A stretch of DNA of 64,000 nucleotides, taken from NCBI RefSeq assembly GCF_958405895.1, contig NZ_CATZAR010000008.1; one strand, given 5' to 3'. The DNA comes from Ralstonia thomasii. GTDB lineage: Bacteria; Pseudomonadota; Gammaproteobacteria; Burkholderiales; Burkholderiaceae. The notes under the pieces are model-generated. The model was not told the origin of the DNA. It searched no databases and was given only the letters and a program-made list of their open reading frames with translations. Below are positions 1 through 8,515 of this stretch, one piece after another (the first letter of the stretch is position 1; every line of letters starts with the position of its first letter). The translations under genes and the position numbers were made by a program.

Positions 1-737
1 GTGCGCGACAGCGCTTCGGCCACCTGCGGGGCGCGGTCCATGTCGACCAGCTTCAGACGCACGCCGGTCGGGCCATCGAGGCGGAACAGTCGTTCGGCGT
101 CTTCCATGTTGACGAGTGCGAGGGAGCTGTCGAACTCGTAGTGGCCCGACTCGAAGATGCCCGTCACCGTGAACTGCTTCAGGCGCGGCAACACGCCCGC
201 CGGCGTGATGGTGCCCTGCGGCGCCACCAGCGTGACCTTGTCTCCCTGATGCACGCCCAGGCCGTTGGCCAGCTGGCTGCCCAGGGCGATGCCGAATTCG
301 CCGGGTTTCAGATCGTCGATCGAGCCCGATTTGAAATCCTTGGCAATGTCCGACACCTTCGGCTCGTCCGCCGGCGACACGCCGCGCAGCAGCACGCCGC
401 GCACCGCCTCGTCGCGCGTGATCATGGCCTGTGCGCCCACGTAGGGCGCCGCGCCGATGACTTCCTTGTTCTGCATCGCCTCATTGGCGGTACGCTGCCA
501 GTCCGGCAGGCTGTTCGGCGCCATCACTTCGATATGCGCCAGCACCGACAGCATGCGGTCTCGCACTTCCTTCTGGAAGCCGTTCATGACCGAAAGCACG
601 ATGATCAGCGCCGCCACCCCCAGCGCAATGCCGAGCATGGAGATGAGCGAAATGAAAGAGATGAAGCTATTGCGGCTGGCGCGCTTGCTTGCGCGCGTAT
701 ACCGCCAGCCGATCTGCCATTCGTATGGAAGTTTCAA
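1..737 (-). CDS. lolC: LolC/LolE-family lipoprotein-release ABC permease, N-terminal part (3' end outside window)
   Basis: This is an inner-membrane permease of the LolCDE complex, which extracts mature lipoproteins from the inner membrane and passes them to LolA. About 245 residues are visible. The protein opens with KLPYEWQIGWRYTR, continues with RNSFISFISLISMLGIALG and a first transmembrane helix ending in VLSVMNGFQKEVRDRML, then a MacB-like periplasmic region with ALGSQLANGLGV and VTGIFESGHYEFDSSLA. All are typical of LolC/LolE. The start is a TTG, chosen because no ATG or GTG lies near and the family N-terminus begins exactly there. The gene is divergent from the next gene with a 71-bp gap. 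LolC and LolE cannot be told apart here; many betaproteobacteria carry a single LolC/E-type permease. Family assignment is firm. Confidence 0.88.
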   Translation of the reverse strand, partial: MKLPYEWQIGWRYTRASKRASRNSFISFISLISMLGIALGVAALIIVLSVMNGFQKEVRDRMLSVLAHIEVMAPNSLPDWQRTANEAMQNKEVIGAAPYVGAQAMITRDEAVRGVLLRGVSPADEPKVSDIAKDFKSGSIDDLKPGEFGIALGSQLANGLGVHQGDKVTLVAPQGTITPAGVLPRLKQFTVTGIFESGHYEFDSSLALVNMEDAERLFRLDGPTGVRLKLVDMDRAPQVAEALSR

Positions 738-808
738 AGGGGGTTCCCCGTGGGTGTGATTTGTCCAGCTCACTGGCCGACAAGCCGGAAGTTTACAATC
801 TCGGAGCC

Positions 809-1888
809 ATGATTCCTGAACTCACCCTGATTGTCCCGTTTTGCGCGGCCGCTGCCGAGGTGGCGGATGACGCTTACCGTCAATTGACCTTGCCGGGCCT
901 GGAAAGGTTGCTCGCGCGTGCGCGCGAAACGGAACGCGAGCGCCACGACGACGCCTACCTGCCCACGCTGCCGCACGAGCGCTGGCTGGCCAAGCATGCC
1001 GGGCTACCGATCTCTCCACTGCCGTCGGCGCCATACATGCGCCTGGCGGACGGCGGCACCGCCGACACGCGCACCTGGGCCTGCCTGCAGCCGGTCCACA
1101 TCCACGCCGCCCGAGACCATCTGGTGATGCTCGACCCGGCCCAGCTGCGCCTGGAAGCCGCCGACGCCGACGCGCTGCGCGCCGCCATCGCCCCCCTGGT
1201 TTCTGAGATGGGCATCACGCTCGATGCCACGCACGCCGCGCGCTGGTACGTCGCCGATTCGCCCTTTGGCGACCTCATTGCCGCCGCGCCGCAGCGCGCC
1301 ACCGGCCACAACATCGACATCTGGATGCACAAGGGCGAGCAGGAGCGCGCTTGGCGCAAGTTCCAGAACGAGATCCAGATGACGTGGTACGACCACCCCG
1401 TCAATCAGACGCGCGAGGCGCGCGGCCTGCTGCCGGTCAACTCGGTCTGGCTATTCGGCCAGGGCGCGCTGGTCGATGCCCGCCCCATTGCCGAGCGCAT
1501 GATCGGCGCTGATCCGTTCTTCGCCGGCCTGTGTCACGCCGGCAACGCCACCGAACTCTGCGCTGAAACGCTGGCCGCCGTGCCGTTCGACGACACGAGC
1601 GCCGCCGCGCTGCTGGGCGACGCCGGCAAGCCGTATCTCTCCGCCGACTGGTACGACTGGATCGAAACCCTGCGCGCCTACGATCGCGACTGGTTTGCCC
1701 CCGCCGCCGATGCGCTGGCCGACGGCCGCATCGATGCCGTCTCGCTCGTGCTGACCGGCGACTCGCACTACGCACATTACCGCGTCACCCGCCGCGAACT
1801 CGCCAATGGCCCGTTCGGCTGGCTGCGCCGCTTCAGTCGCCCGCGCAGCTTGCGCGACGCGCTGTCCCCGCTTTCCATGGCCGCTTGA
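809..1888 (+). CDS. RpfE-like conserved protein (COG4255-type) upstream of recJ
   Basis: A 359-residue soluble protein without signal peptide or membrane segments. The middle carries the conserved block IWMHKGEQERAWRKFQNEIQ followed by TWYDHPVN and LLPVNSVWLFGQG, which I recognise from proteins annotated variously as RpfE, phosphoglycerate mutase-like or regulatory protein. No biochemical function is established for the family. It ends 12 bp before recJ, so the two are probably co-transcribed. The rpfE-recJ linkage is also known from the Xanthomonas rpf region, though the rpfF/rpfC quorum genes are not here. An ATG 40 codons further upstream is in frame, but it would overlap the divergent lolC-type start and coding looks poor there. 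Confidence 0.75.
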   Translation: MIPELTLIVPFCAAAAEVADDAYRQLTLPGLERLLARARETERERHDDAYLPTLPHERWLAKHAGLPISPLPSAPYMRLADGGTADTRTWACLQPVHIHAARDHLVMLDPAQLRLEAADADALRAAIAPLVSEMGITLDATHAARWYVADSPFGDLIAAAPQRATGHNIDIWMHKGEQERAWRKFQNEIQMTWYDHPVNQTREARGLLPVNSVWLFGQGALVDARPIAERMIGADPFFAGLCHAGNATELCAETLAAVPFDDTSAAALLGDAGKPYLSADWYDWIETLRAYDRDWFAPAADALADGRIDAVSLVLTGDSHYAHYRVTRRELANGPFGWLRRFSRPRSLRDALSPLSMAA

Positions 1889-1900
1889 GCCTGATCCTGC

Positions 1901-3595
1901 ATGACCCGCATCGCTGTCCGCTCACATTCCGCTGACGCCGCCACCACGCTGGCCGGCCACGGCATCCATCCTGTCCTGGCGCGCATCCTCGCTGCCCGGG
2001 GCGTCGCCCGGCCAGACGAACTGTCGACCGAGCTGACGGACCTGCTGCCCCCCGCGCAGCTCAAGGGCATTGACGACGCAGCGCGCTACCTGGGCGACGC
2101 CATCGCCGCCGGCAAGCGCATGCTGATCATCGCCGACTACGACTGCGACGGAGCCACCGCGTGCGCCGTCGGCGTGCGCGGCTTGCGCATGCTGGGTGCG
2201 CAGGTCAGCTACATCGTCCCGAACCGCTTCGAGTACGGCTACGGCCTGTCGCCCGAAATCGTGGCACTCGCCGCGCGCGAGAAGCCGGACGTGCTGGTCA
2301 CCGTCGACAACGGCATCGCAGATGTGGCGGGCGTGGCGGCGGCCAACGCGCTGGGCATCGACGTGGTCGTGACGGACCACCACATGCCCGGGGCGCAGTT
2401 GCCCGAGGCGCGCGTGATCGTCAATCCGAACCAGCCGGGCTGCGACTTCCCGAGCAAGAACCTGGCGGGCGTGGGCGTGATGTTCTACGTGCTGCTGGCA
2501 CTGCGGGCGGAATTGCGCAAGCGCGGTGTGTTCACGCCGCAGGATCAGCCACGCCTCGATGCCCTGCTCGACCTGGTGGCCCTCGGCACCGTGGCCGACG
2601 TGGTCAAGCTCGACGCCAACAACCGCCTGCTGGTCGCGCAGGGCCTCAGGCGCATGCGTGCCGGACGCATGTGCCCGGGCATCGCCGCGCTGTTCCGCGT
2701 GGCCGGTCGCGATGCGCGCCGCGCGTCGACGTTCGACCTCGGCTTCGGCCTCGGCCCGCGCCTGAATGCCGCCGGGCGCCTTGCCGACATGTCGCTCGGC
2801 ATCGAATGCCTGCTCACCGACGACTACGACCGCGCCATGTCCATCGCCGCCGAACTTGACGGCATGAACCGCGAGCGCCGCGAGATCGAAGCCGGCATGC
2901 AGCAGGAAGCGCTCGCCATCCTCGACAGCATGAACGCCATCGATGGCGCCGGCCGCCACACCATCGCGGTCTACAACGAGACGTGGCACCAGGGCGTGAT
3001 TGGCATCGTCGCGTCGCGCATCAAGGACAAGTTCCACCGCCCGGTGTTCACCTTCGCGCCCGGCGACGACGGCGTCATCAAGGGGTCGGGCCGTTCGATT
3101 CCAGGCTTCCACCTGCGCGATGCGCTGGACGCCGTCCACAAGCGCTGCCCCGGGCTGATCGTCAAGTTCGGGGGCCACGCCATGGCAGCGGGGCTCACGC
3201 TGCGTGAAGACGGCTTCGAGACATTCGTCGCCACCTTCGAGGCCGTCGGCCGCGAATGGTTGACCGAGGCGCTGCTCTCGCGCGTGCTCGAAACCGATGG
3301 CGAAGCCGACCCCGAATGTTTCACGCCGCAGTTCGTCGAGCTGCTCGAAACCCAGGTCTGGGGCCAGGGCTTTCCGGCGCCAAGCTTCTGCGGCGAGTTC
3401 GACGTGCTATCGCAGGCGGTGCTGAAAGACAAGCACCTGAAGCTCAAGCTCGGCCGCGGCAAGCAGCATTTCGACGCGATCTGGTTCAACCACGCAGAGC
3501 CGCTCGGCGCCTCGGCGTACGTGGCCTACCGGCTCGACAACAACACGTTCAATGGCATCACGCGCGTGCAGATGGTGATCGAGCACGCGCAATAG
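1901..3595 (+). CDS. recJ: single-stranded-DNA-specific exonuclease RecJ
   Basis: A 564-residue 5'-3' single-strand DNA exonuclease acting in RecF-pathway recombination, mismatch repair and base-excision repair. The DHH phosphoesterase core is clear: IIADYDCDGATACAVG near residue 75, VTVDNGIAD, and the name-giving VVTDHHMPGA near residue 155. Then come LDLVALGTVADVV and, in the C-terminal half, the DHHA1 motif with GSGRSIPGFHLRDAL and KFGGHAMAAGLTL. Length is normal for the family. It probably shares a transcript with the preceding RpfE-like gene. The identification is secure. Confidence 0.97.
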   Translation: MTRIAVRSHSADAATTLAGHGIHPVLARILAARGVARPDELSTELTDLLPPAQLKGIDDAARYLGDAIAAGKRMLIIADYDCDGATACAVGVRGLRMLGAQVSYIVPNRFEYGYGLSPEIVALAAREKPDVLVTVDNGIADVAGVAAANALGIDVVVTDHHMPGAQLPEARVIVNPNQPGCDFPSKNLAGVGVMFYVLLALRAELRKRGVFTPQDQPRLDALLDLVALGTVADVVKLDANNRLLVAQGLRRMRAGRMCPGIAALFRVAGRDARRASTFDLGFGLGPRLNAAGRLADMSLGIECLLTDDYDRAMSIAAELDGMNRERREIEAGMQQEALAILDSMNAIDGAGRHTIAVYNETWHQGVIGIVASRIKDKFHRPVFTFAPGDDGVIKGSGRSIPGFHLRDALDAVHKRCPGLIVKFGGHAMAAGLTLREDGFETFVATFEAVGREWLTEALLSRVLETDGEADPECFTPQFVELLETQVWGQGFPAPSFCGEFDVLSQAVLKDKHLKLKLGRGKQHFDAIWFNHAEPLGASAYVAYRLDNNTFNGITRVQMVIEHAQ

Positions 3596-3773
3596 CGGAT
3601 TGGACAAACCTTGCGCCAACGCATAAATACATGCCAAAACTGTCTGACGGTGCGAAGATGACGCAGCAATCGGGCACGGCCGGTGCGTTACAATGCGAGA
3701 TTGCCGGCATGGAAACGCCCAAGCATCCATGACCGCGCGCCCCACGAATTCCTAGCATCAACTTCCAAGCGAA

Positions 3774-4103
3774 ATGACTCACGTCGTTACCGAAAGCTGT
3801 GTCCGCTGCAAGTACACCGACTGCGTGGACGTCTGCCCCGTCGACTGCTTCCGCGAAGGCCCGAACTTCCTGACGATTGATCCGGACGAGTGCATCGACT
3901 GTGCCGTCTGCGTGGCCGAGTGCCCGGTCAACGCCATCTACGCCGAAGAAGACGTGCCCGCCGATCAGCAGAAGTGGATCGCCATCAATGTCGAGCTTGC
4001 ACAAGCCGGCTGGCCGTCCATCACCAAGACCAAGCAACCCTTGCCCGACGCCGACGACTGGAAGGACGTGAAGGACAAGGAGCAGTACCTCGACCGCGGC
4101 TGA
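3774..4103 (+). CDS. fdxA: 7Fe ferredoxin FdxA
   Basis: A 109-residue soluble electron carrier of the Azotobacter ferredoxin I type with one [3Fe-4S] and one [4Fe-4S] cluster. The cysteine pattern is visible: C9, C17, C21 and C25 in SCVRCKYTDCVDVCPVDCF, and the second motif CIDCAVCVAECP. The acidic tail with WPSITKTKQPLPDADDW is characteristic of FdxA. The start has only a weak ribosome site (AAGCGA). The 178-bp upstream gap contains a TACAAT that could be a -10 element but no convincing -35. The physiological partner is not shown by the context. Confidence 0.95.
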   Translation: MTHVVTESCVRCKYTDCVDVCPVDCFREGPNFLTIDPDECIDCAVCVAECPVNAIYAEEDVPADQQKWIAINVELAQAGWPSITKTKQPLPDADDWKDVKDKEQYLDRG

Positions 4104-4160
4104 ACGCGGTTGAACGAGCTTGCCCGGCACACTTTTTGTAGTGCATCGCAAAAAAAGGTA

Positions 4161-4190
4161 TTGACGGGCAGATCGAAAACTAGCTAGAAT
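4161..4190 (+). promoter_or_regulatory. predicted sigma70 promoter of tRNA-Asn
   Basis: TTGACG (-35) and TAGAAT (-10) are separated by 18 bp and end 24 bp before the mature tRNA-Asn 5' end. This is a good fit to a housekeeping promoter in an AT-rich island of an otherwise GC-rich region. Confidence 0.7.
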
Positions 4191-4214
4191 TCATTTCTTC
4201 GCTGTTGCAGCGAT

Positions 4215-4290
4215 TCCCCGATAGCTCAGTCGGTAGAGCGCCGGACTGTTAATCCGTAGGTCCCTGGTTCGAGCCCAGGTCGGGGAGCCA
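4215..4290 (+). tRNA. tRNA-Asn (GUU)
   Basis: A 76-nt cloverleaf with acceptor pairs TCCCCGA/TCGGGGA, D-arm AGCTCAGTCGGTAGAGC, anticodon loop CTGTTAA with anticodon GTT (4248-4250), TPsiC loop GGTTCGAGCCC and encoded CCA. Confidence 0.98.
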
Positions 4291-4297
4291 AAATAAC

Positions 4298-4327
4298 AAA
4301 ACGCCTCGCTTCGTGCGGGGCGTTTTC
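4298..4327 (+). terminator. rho-independent terminator after tRNA-Asn
   Basis: The stem AAAACGCCTCGC / GCGGGGCGTTTT around a TTCGT loop is followed by T residues, directly downstream of tRNA-Asn. Confidence 0.85.
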
Positions 4328-4369
4328 ATTTGTGGCATCGATGCGTGTATTGTCTGCATCGATCGTCAT

Positions 4370-4460
4370 GCCCGGATGGTGAAATTGGTAGACACCGCGG
4401 ACTTAAAATCCGCTGCGCCCTAATCGGCGCGTGCCGGTTCGATCCCGGCTCCGGGCACCA
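4370..4460 (+). tRNA. tRNA-Leu (UAA)
   Basis: A 91-nt class II tRNA with acceptor GCCCGGA/TCCGGGC, long variable arm TGCGCCCTAATCGGCGCG, anticodon loop CTTAAAA with anticodon TAA (4404-4406), TPsiC loop GGTTCGATCCC and encoded CCA. Confidence 0.98.
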
Positions 4461-4498
4461 ATCCCCTCTTTGCTCTTCCCCTCTTCCGCTCCAGCGTG

Positions 4499-5233
4499 TT
4501 ACGTCGCGCAGCATGCGTGCGCCTTCGGCGCGTCTTCGTATTCATCGTGACGGCGCACCCATGACATGGGGCCGGTCTCGTTGCGGCCGAGCGGCGCACG
4601 GTCAAGTAGCAGCAGTGTCCCTAGCATGTCTTCCAAGCCGCGCGCATACGTCGAGTACGTGTGGAAGACATTGCCCGCCTCGTCCTTGTAAAACGCGCTC
4701 ATTCCGGGCAACTCGTCGTGGGCGTCTTCACGGGGCGTTGCCGTGTAGTTGTAGTCGACCGAGCCGCTTGCGAGTTCGTCTTGCGAGAAGCTCACCCGGT
4801 AGTCGTGGTTGAACGCCGTACCGAACGACGACACCCACGGGAATTGCCAGCCCATGCGCTTCTTGTAGGCCGCGATTTTGTCGATCGGCGCGCGAGATAC
4901 GGCGACGAACGTCACGTCATGGTGGTTCAGATGCGTGAGCATTCCGCCAATATGGTCGGACAGGAAGGAGCACCCGGGACAGCCCGCGCCCCAGTCGGGG
5001 CCGAGCATGAAGTGGTAGACCATCAACTGGCTGCGGCCGTCAAACAGCTCGGCCAGCGTCTTCTTGCCTTCCGGCGAGTCAAATTCGTATTCCGTATCGA
5101 CCTTGACCCACGGCAGCGCCTGGCGCTCGGCGTTGATGGCGTCGCGCAGATGGATGGCCTCCTTCTCGCGAGCCAGCAGCGCCCTGCGTTTGATGAGCCA
5201 TTCGTCTCTGGAAACTACGGGATGCGCTTGCAT
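4499..5233 (-). CDS. DUF899 thioredoxin-like protein
   Basis: A 244-residue soluble protein of the DUF899 family, a thioredoxin-fold group whose biochemistry is unknown. Seen motifs are VSRDEWLIKRRALLAREKE at the N-terminus, VYHFMLGPDWGAGCPGCSF with a CxxC-like GCPGCSF, VSRAPIDKIAAYKKRMGW and FHTYSTYARGLE. Start ATG is preceded by AAGGGGCGATC, a good ribosome site. An ATG 59 codons upstream is in frame but lacks family similarity. It lies between tRNA-Leu and yeiH and is probably monocistronic. Confidence 0.88.
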   Translation of the reverse strand: MQAHPVVSRDEWLIKRRALLAREKEAIHLRDAINAERQALPWVKVDTEYEFDSPEGKKTLAELFDGRSQLMVYHFMLGPDWGAGCPGCSFLSDHIGGMLTHLNHHDVTFVAVSRAPIDKIAAYKKRMGWQFPWVSSFGTAFNHDYRVSFSQDELASGSVDYNYTATPREDAHDELPGMSAFYKDEAGNVFHTYSTYARGLEDMLGTLLLLDRAPLGRNETGPMSWVRRHDEYEDAPKAHACCAT

Positions 5234-5381
5234 GATCGCCCCTTTGTCTAAGACCCCGGACTCCATACTAGGCGGCGTCACGCGAATGAAAAGCCGCGGC
5301 GCACAAGTCGCCAACCGGATGCGACTTGCGCGCCATGGAAGAGAATCAGCCGCCTCTGCGCATGTCATTTCAGGTGCCGGA

Positions 5382-6485
5382 TCAGCCCACCAGCCAGCGC
5401 ACGCCCACATTGATGAGCGCGCCGCCGCCCACCAGACCTACCCACAGCACAGCGGCACACAGCAGCGGTCGCACGCCGGACTTCAGCAGCATCGGCACAT
5501 GCGTTTGCGTGCCGATGGCAAACATCGCGCAGGCCAGCATGGCGGTGTCGATGGCGTCGATGGGGGCATGCCATGCGGCTGGGATCGCACCAGCGGAATT
5601 CAGCAGCGTCACGATCAGCAGGCCCACCGCAAACCAGGGCATCGCCTTCCAGGCATGGCCGGCGGCTTTGCGAAGCGCATTCTCGGGAGACGCCGAAGCG
5701 CAAGCCTGACCTTCAGCGGGCGTTGTGCACGCCAGTACCACGAGCAACGGAGCCAGCGCCAGCACACGCACCATCTTGCTGACGACGGCGGCGTTGGTGG
5801 CGTCGTCGCCCAACGGACGCGCTGCGGCAATCACCTGCGCGACCTCGTGCACCGTCGAGCCGATGTAGACGCCAAAGTGCTCCGGCGCGATGGCCACACC
5901 GGCATGCGCAACAAGCGCGTACAGCCACGGATACAGAAAAATGCCGATCGTGCCGAACAGCACCACGCTGGCGATTGCCACGGCGGTTTCGCGCGGGGAC
6001 GCCTTTACCGCTGGCGCAACGGCCAGCACGGCCGCCGCCCCACACACCGCACTCCCGGCCGCCACCAGGACGGCTTGCGAGCGCGTCAGGCGAAACCAAC
6101 GCGTGCCGATCCACGTACCGGCCAGTGTCGTCGCGGCCAATACCATCAGCGGAATCACCACGCCCGAAGTCCCGAGATCCTGGATCTGCGCCAGCGTCAG
6201 CCGCGCGCCGTAGAGAATCACGCCGGCACGCAGCAAAGTATGTCGCGCAAACTGGATCGCCCCCGGCGTCAGCCAACGCTGGTGCCCAGGCACATGACCC
6301 ACGGCCATGCCGAGCAGGATGGCAAGCGTCAATGCGCTTAAGCCCAGATGCCCAGCCCACGGCATTGCGCCGAGCGCCACCGCGACGCCCGCGCACCCGA
6401 ACAGCACCGCCACGCCGGCAAGAGTTCGCCCATCGAACCCCGCTGCCATGCTCTGGGGTGCCAGCTGTTTCTGTGCAATCGTCAT
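5382..6485 (-). CDS. yeiH: YeiH-family (UPF0324) membrane transporter
   Basis: A 367-residue integral membrane protein with about ten hydrophobic helices. It belongs to the YeiH/UPF0324 family of putative anion exporters; a sulfate-export role is often annotated but not proven. Family motifs seen are LLGMAVGHVPGHQRWLTPGA, LLRAGVILYGARLTLAQI, VYIGSTVHEVAQVIAA and the C-terminal VGGGALINVGVRWLV. A GTG just before the ATG is in frame; AAGG is better spaced for the ATG. It is divergent from a LysR regulator, the same arrangement as yeiH/yeiE in enterobacteria. Confidence 0.9.
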   Translation of the reverse strand: MTIAQKQLAPQSMAAGFDGRTLAGVAVLFGCAGVAVALGAMPWAGHLGLSALTLAILLGMAVGHVPGHQRWLTPGAIQFARHTLLRAGVILYGARLTLAQIQDLGTSGVVIPLMVLAATTLAGTWIGTRWFRLTRSQAVLVAAGSAVCGAAAVLAVAPAVKASPRETAVAIASVVLFGTIGIFLYPWLYALVAHAGVAIAPEHFGVYIGSTVHEVAQVIAAARPLGDDATNAAVVSKMVRVLALAPLLVVLACTTPAEGQACASASPENALRKAAGHAWKAMPWFAVGLLIVTLLNSAGAIPAAWHAPIDAIDTAMLACAMFAIGTQTHVPMLLKSGVRPLLCAAVLWVGLVGGGALINVGVRWLVG

Positions 6486-6577
6486 CACATTTGCCTTGCT
6501 TATTCACTATGCGCATAACGATATGCAGTCCGTGATAACATGTAAAACAGGTAATTTTTGTAATTTCAACCACTTTT
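6486..6577. promoter_or_regulatory. divergent promoter/operator region yeiH - LysR regulator
   Basis: About 90 AT-rich base pairs separate the two divergent starts. A perfect 10-bp palindrome TATGCGCATA lies at 6508-6517 within TTATTCACTATGCGCATAAC, a plausible LysR-type binding site. I could not fix promoter boxes with confidence. Confidence 0.5.
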
Positions 6578-7513
6578 ATGAATAACAAAGCGCCTCGCGT
6601 CACACTACGTCAGTGGGCTGTCTTCGCGGCCATCGCGCAGAGTGAGACGACCACCGCTGCCGGCGAAGCTCTTGGCCTGTCGCAATCGGCCGTCAGCGCG
6701 GCTCTGGCAGAGCTGGAATCCACGCTGGGGCATCCGCTGTTTGATCGGCACGCACGGCGCCTGCATCTGAATGCGCTGGGCCGGCAACTATTGCCGCAGG
6801 CGCAGGCACTGCTTGATCACGCCGATGCGCTGGAACACGCAACCGCCCAGCCGAACGTGCGCCTGAAGCTCGCGGCCAGCAGCACAATCGGCAACTATGT
6901 GCTGCCCGCCCTCCTCGCAGGCTTCCGGCACGACATCGCGCCGGACAGCCAGCTCGACGTGCTGATCGGCAACACGCAGGACGTGGTCGATGCCGTGCAA
7001 CACTTCGAGGTGGACATCGGCCTGATAGAAGGCACCTGCCGCGGCGAGGCACTGGAGATCGAAACGTGGATCGACGATGAGATGGTGATCGTGGCCGCGC
7101 CGGGGCACCCGCTCACCCAAGGGACCGAGCCGGTCTCACACGCGGCGCTGCGCGAGGCGGGCTGGCTCATGCGCGAACCCGGCTCCGGCACGCGCGAACT
7201 GATCGACAGCCGGATTGCCTCGGTGGTGGGACCGCTGTATGTGGCGCTCGAACTCGGCCACTCCGAGGCCATTCAGCGCACGGTGGCGGCGGGCTACGGC
7301 ATCAGTTGCCTGTCGCGCCACGTAGTGGCCGACGCGTTGCGAGACGGCCGGCTGGTCGAGGTGAACAGCGGCTTGCCGCGCATCGCGCGGCCCCTGCTCA
7401 TCGTGCGCCATCGGGACAAGCATCCGACGCACGGGCTCACGCAATTCATCGACGTGCTACGCGGCTACAGAGCCGATTCGAAAAAATTCACGCAAAGGAC
7501 TAGCGCGATCTGA
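6578..7513 (+). CDS. LysR-family regulator, probable regulator of yeiH (YeiE-like)
   Basis: A 311-residue LysR-type transcription factor. The N-terminal winged helix-turn-helix is LRQWAVFAAIAQSETTTAAG with LGLSQSAVSAALAELESTLG, followed by the linker helix and a substrate-binding domain with KLAASSTIGNYVLPALLAGF and EPGSGTRELIDSRI, typical of the CysB-like/YeiE group. It is divergent from the yeiH gene, so control of yeiH in response to a small effector is the likely role. No strong ribosome site precedes the ATG. The effector is not evident from sequence. Confidence 0.9.
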   Translation: MNNKAPRVTLRQWAVFAAIAQSETTTAAGEALGLSQSAVSAALAELESTLGHPLFDRHARRLHLNALGRQLLPQAQALLDHADALEHATAQPNVRLKLAASSTIGNYVLPALLAGFRHDIAPDSQLDVLIGNTQDVVDAVQHFEVDIGLIEGTCRGEALEIETWIDDEMVIVAAPGHPLTQGTEPVSHAALREAGWLMREPGSGTRELIDSRIASVVGPLYVALELGHSEAIQRTVAAGYGISCLSRHVVADALRDGRLVEVNSGLPRIARPLLIVRHRDKHPTHGLTQFIDVLRGYRADSKKFTQRTSAI

Positions 7514-7542
7514 AAAAGGTTGATATAGTCTCGTTTCTTCGC

Positions 7543-7618
7543 GGGGCGTTAGCTCAGTTGGTAGAGCAGCGGACTCTTAATCCGTAGGTCGAGTGTTCGA
7601 GTCACTCACGCCCCACCA
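7543..7618 (+). tRNA. tRNA-Lys (CUU)
   Basis: A 76-nt cloverleaf with acceptor GGGGCGT/ACGCCCC, D-arm AGCTCAGTTGGTAGAGC, anticodon loop CTCTTAA with anticodon CTT (7576-7578), TPsiC loop TGTTCGAGTCA and encoded CCA. A TATAGT ten bases upstream may be its -10 box. Confidence 0.98.
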
Positions 7619-7625
7619 GTATTTG

Positions 7626-7658
7626 AAAGGCCCGACAGGCAACTGTCGGGCCTTTTTC
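7626..7658 (+). terminator. rho-independent terminator after tRNA-Lys
   Basis: A 13-bp stem AAAGGCCCGACAG / CTGTCGGGCCTTT with a GCAA tetraloop and a run of T residues. Confidence 0.92.
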
Positions 7659-7695
7659 ATTTGCGCAATCTGCGGCGCGCTTTCGCTTCAGTGTG

Positions 7696-7942
7696 TCAAA
7701 AAAAACGGCCGACGCTCGTGGCGCCGGCCGATCGCGCGATGTACAGGTACTGCAGGTTGGCCGTCTTCATGGGGGTGGTGAGTGCCTTTAGCATCTCGGG
7801 GTCGATCACCTTGTAGCCGACCAGCGCTGACGGCGCGAACAGACGCAGGATGGCCGCGCCGCCAATGCGACTGCTGGAAGGCGTTGATGTCGTCCCAGCG
7901 CGCCAGCGTTGCGCCGATCGTGTCGAGTCGGCGCAGGAACAT
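7696..7942 (-). pseudogene. unidentified gene remnant
   Basis: On the minus strand this piece reads MFLRRLDTIGATLARWDDIN and then, after a change of frame, AILRLFAPSALVGYKVIDP and MKTANLQYLYIARSAGATS before a stop. Both parts look protein-like but sit in different frames, and the piece abuts the truncated LysR gene on the other strand. I do not recognise the family. It is best read as debris of a decayed gene, and it fills the gap between the tRNA-Lys terminator and the LysR remnant. Confidence 0.35.
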
Positions 7943-8501
7943 GTGGCGGTGACGTTCGGCTTGAACTGACCGACCGCTCCGTCAACCTGACCGACAAGGC
8001 GTTCGACATCGGCATCTGGTTCGGCACGGTGCCGGATTCACGCATGGTCGCGCGCAAGCTCGTGAGCAATGAGCGCATGCTGTGCGCCTCGTCCGATTAT
8101 CTGAGGCGTGCAGGCATACCGCAGGTGCCGCGCGATCTGCAATCGCATCAGTGCATCGTTCTGCGCGAGAGCGACGCGGCTTACGGCACCTGGTACCTCA
8201 CGCGCGGCAGTCGACAGGAAACGATCAAGGTGCGCGGCGTGCTCAGCACGAACGACGGCGAAACCGGCGTGCTCTGGGCCCTGGCCGGTTACGGCATCTT
8301 GATGCGATCGGAATGGGACGTCCACGAGCACATGCGCGCCGGACGGCTGGTGCTGGTGCTGGCGGACTGGGCGCTGCCTGTGGCGGACATCTTTGCGGTG
8401 TACCCGGAACGCGCCAACCTGTCGGCCAAGGTCAGCGCGTTTATCGAATTTCTGACGGAGTGTTCGGCAAGGAAGCAGCGTGGGCCGAGGCGCGCCGCTA
8501 G
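7940..8501 (+). pseudogene. LysR-family regulator remnant (5'-truncated, 3' frameshift)
   Basis: This encodes only the effector-binding half of a DmlR-like LysR regulator: VRLELTDRSVNLTDKAFDIG, VARKLVSNERMLCASSDYL, LQSHQCIVLRESDAAYGTW and TNDGETGVLWALAGYGILMR. The helix-turn-helix half is missing; upstream sequence is unrelated debris on the opposite strand. Near 8460 the frame shifts: after EFLTE the natural end FGKEAAWAEARR and a TAG at 8499-8501 are found in another frame, while the original frame runs on into the galM 3' end. Two independent lesions argue for a dead gene rather than a sequencing error. Confidence 0.75.
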
Positions 8502-8515
8502 CGCAGCGTCGCATT

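Noticed and set aside
1922..3178. A 418-codon open frame on minus across recJ
   Set aside because: Antisense shadow of recJ.
4215..4460. tRNA pair as a possible island integration site
   Set aside because: Neighbours are normal core genes on both sides and no integrase or tRNA-end repeat is visible.
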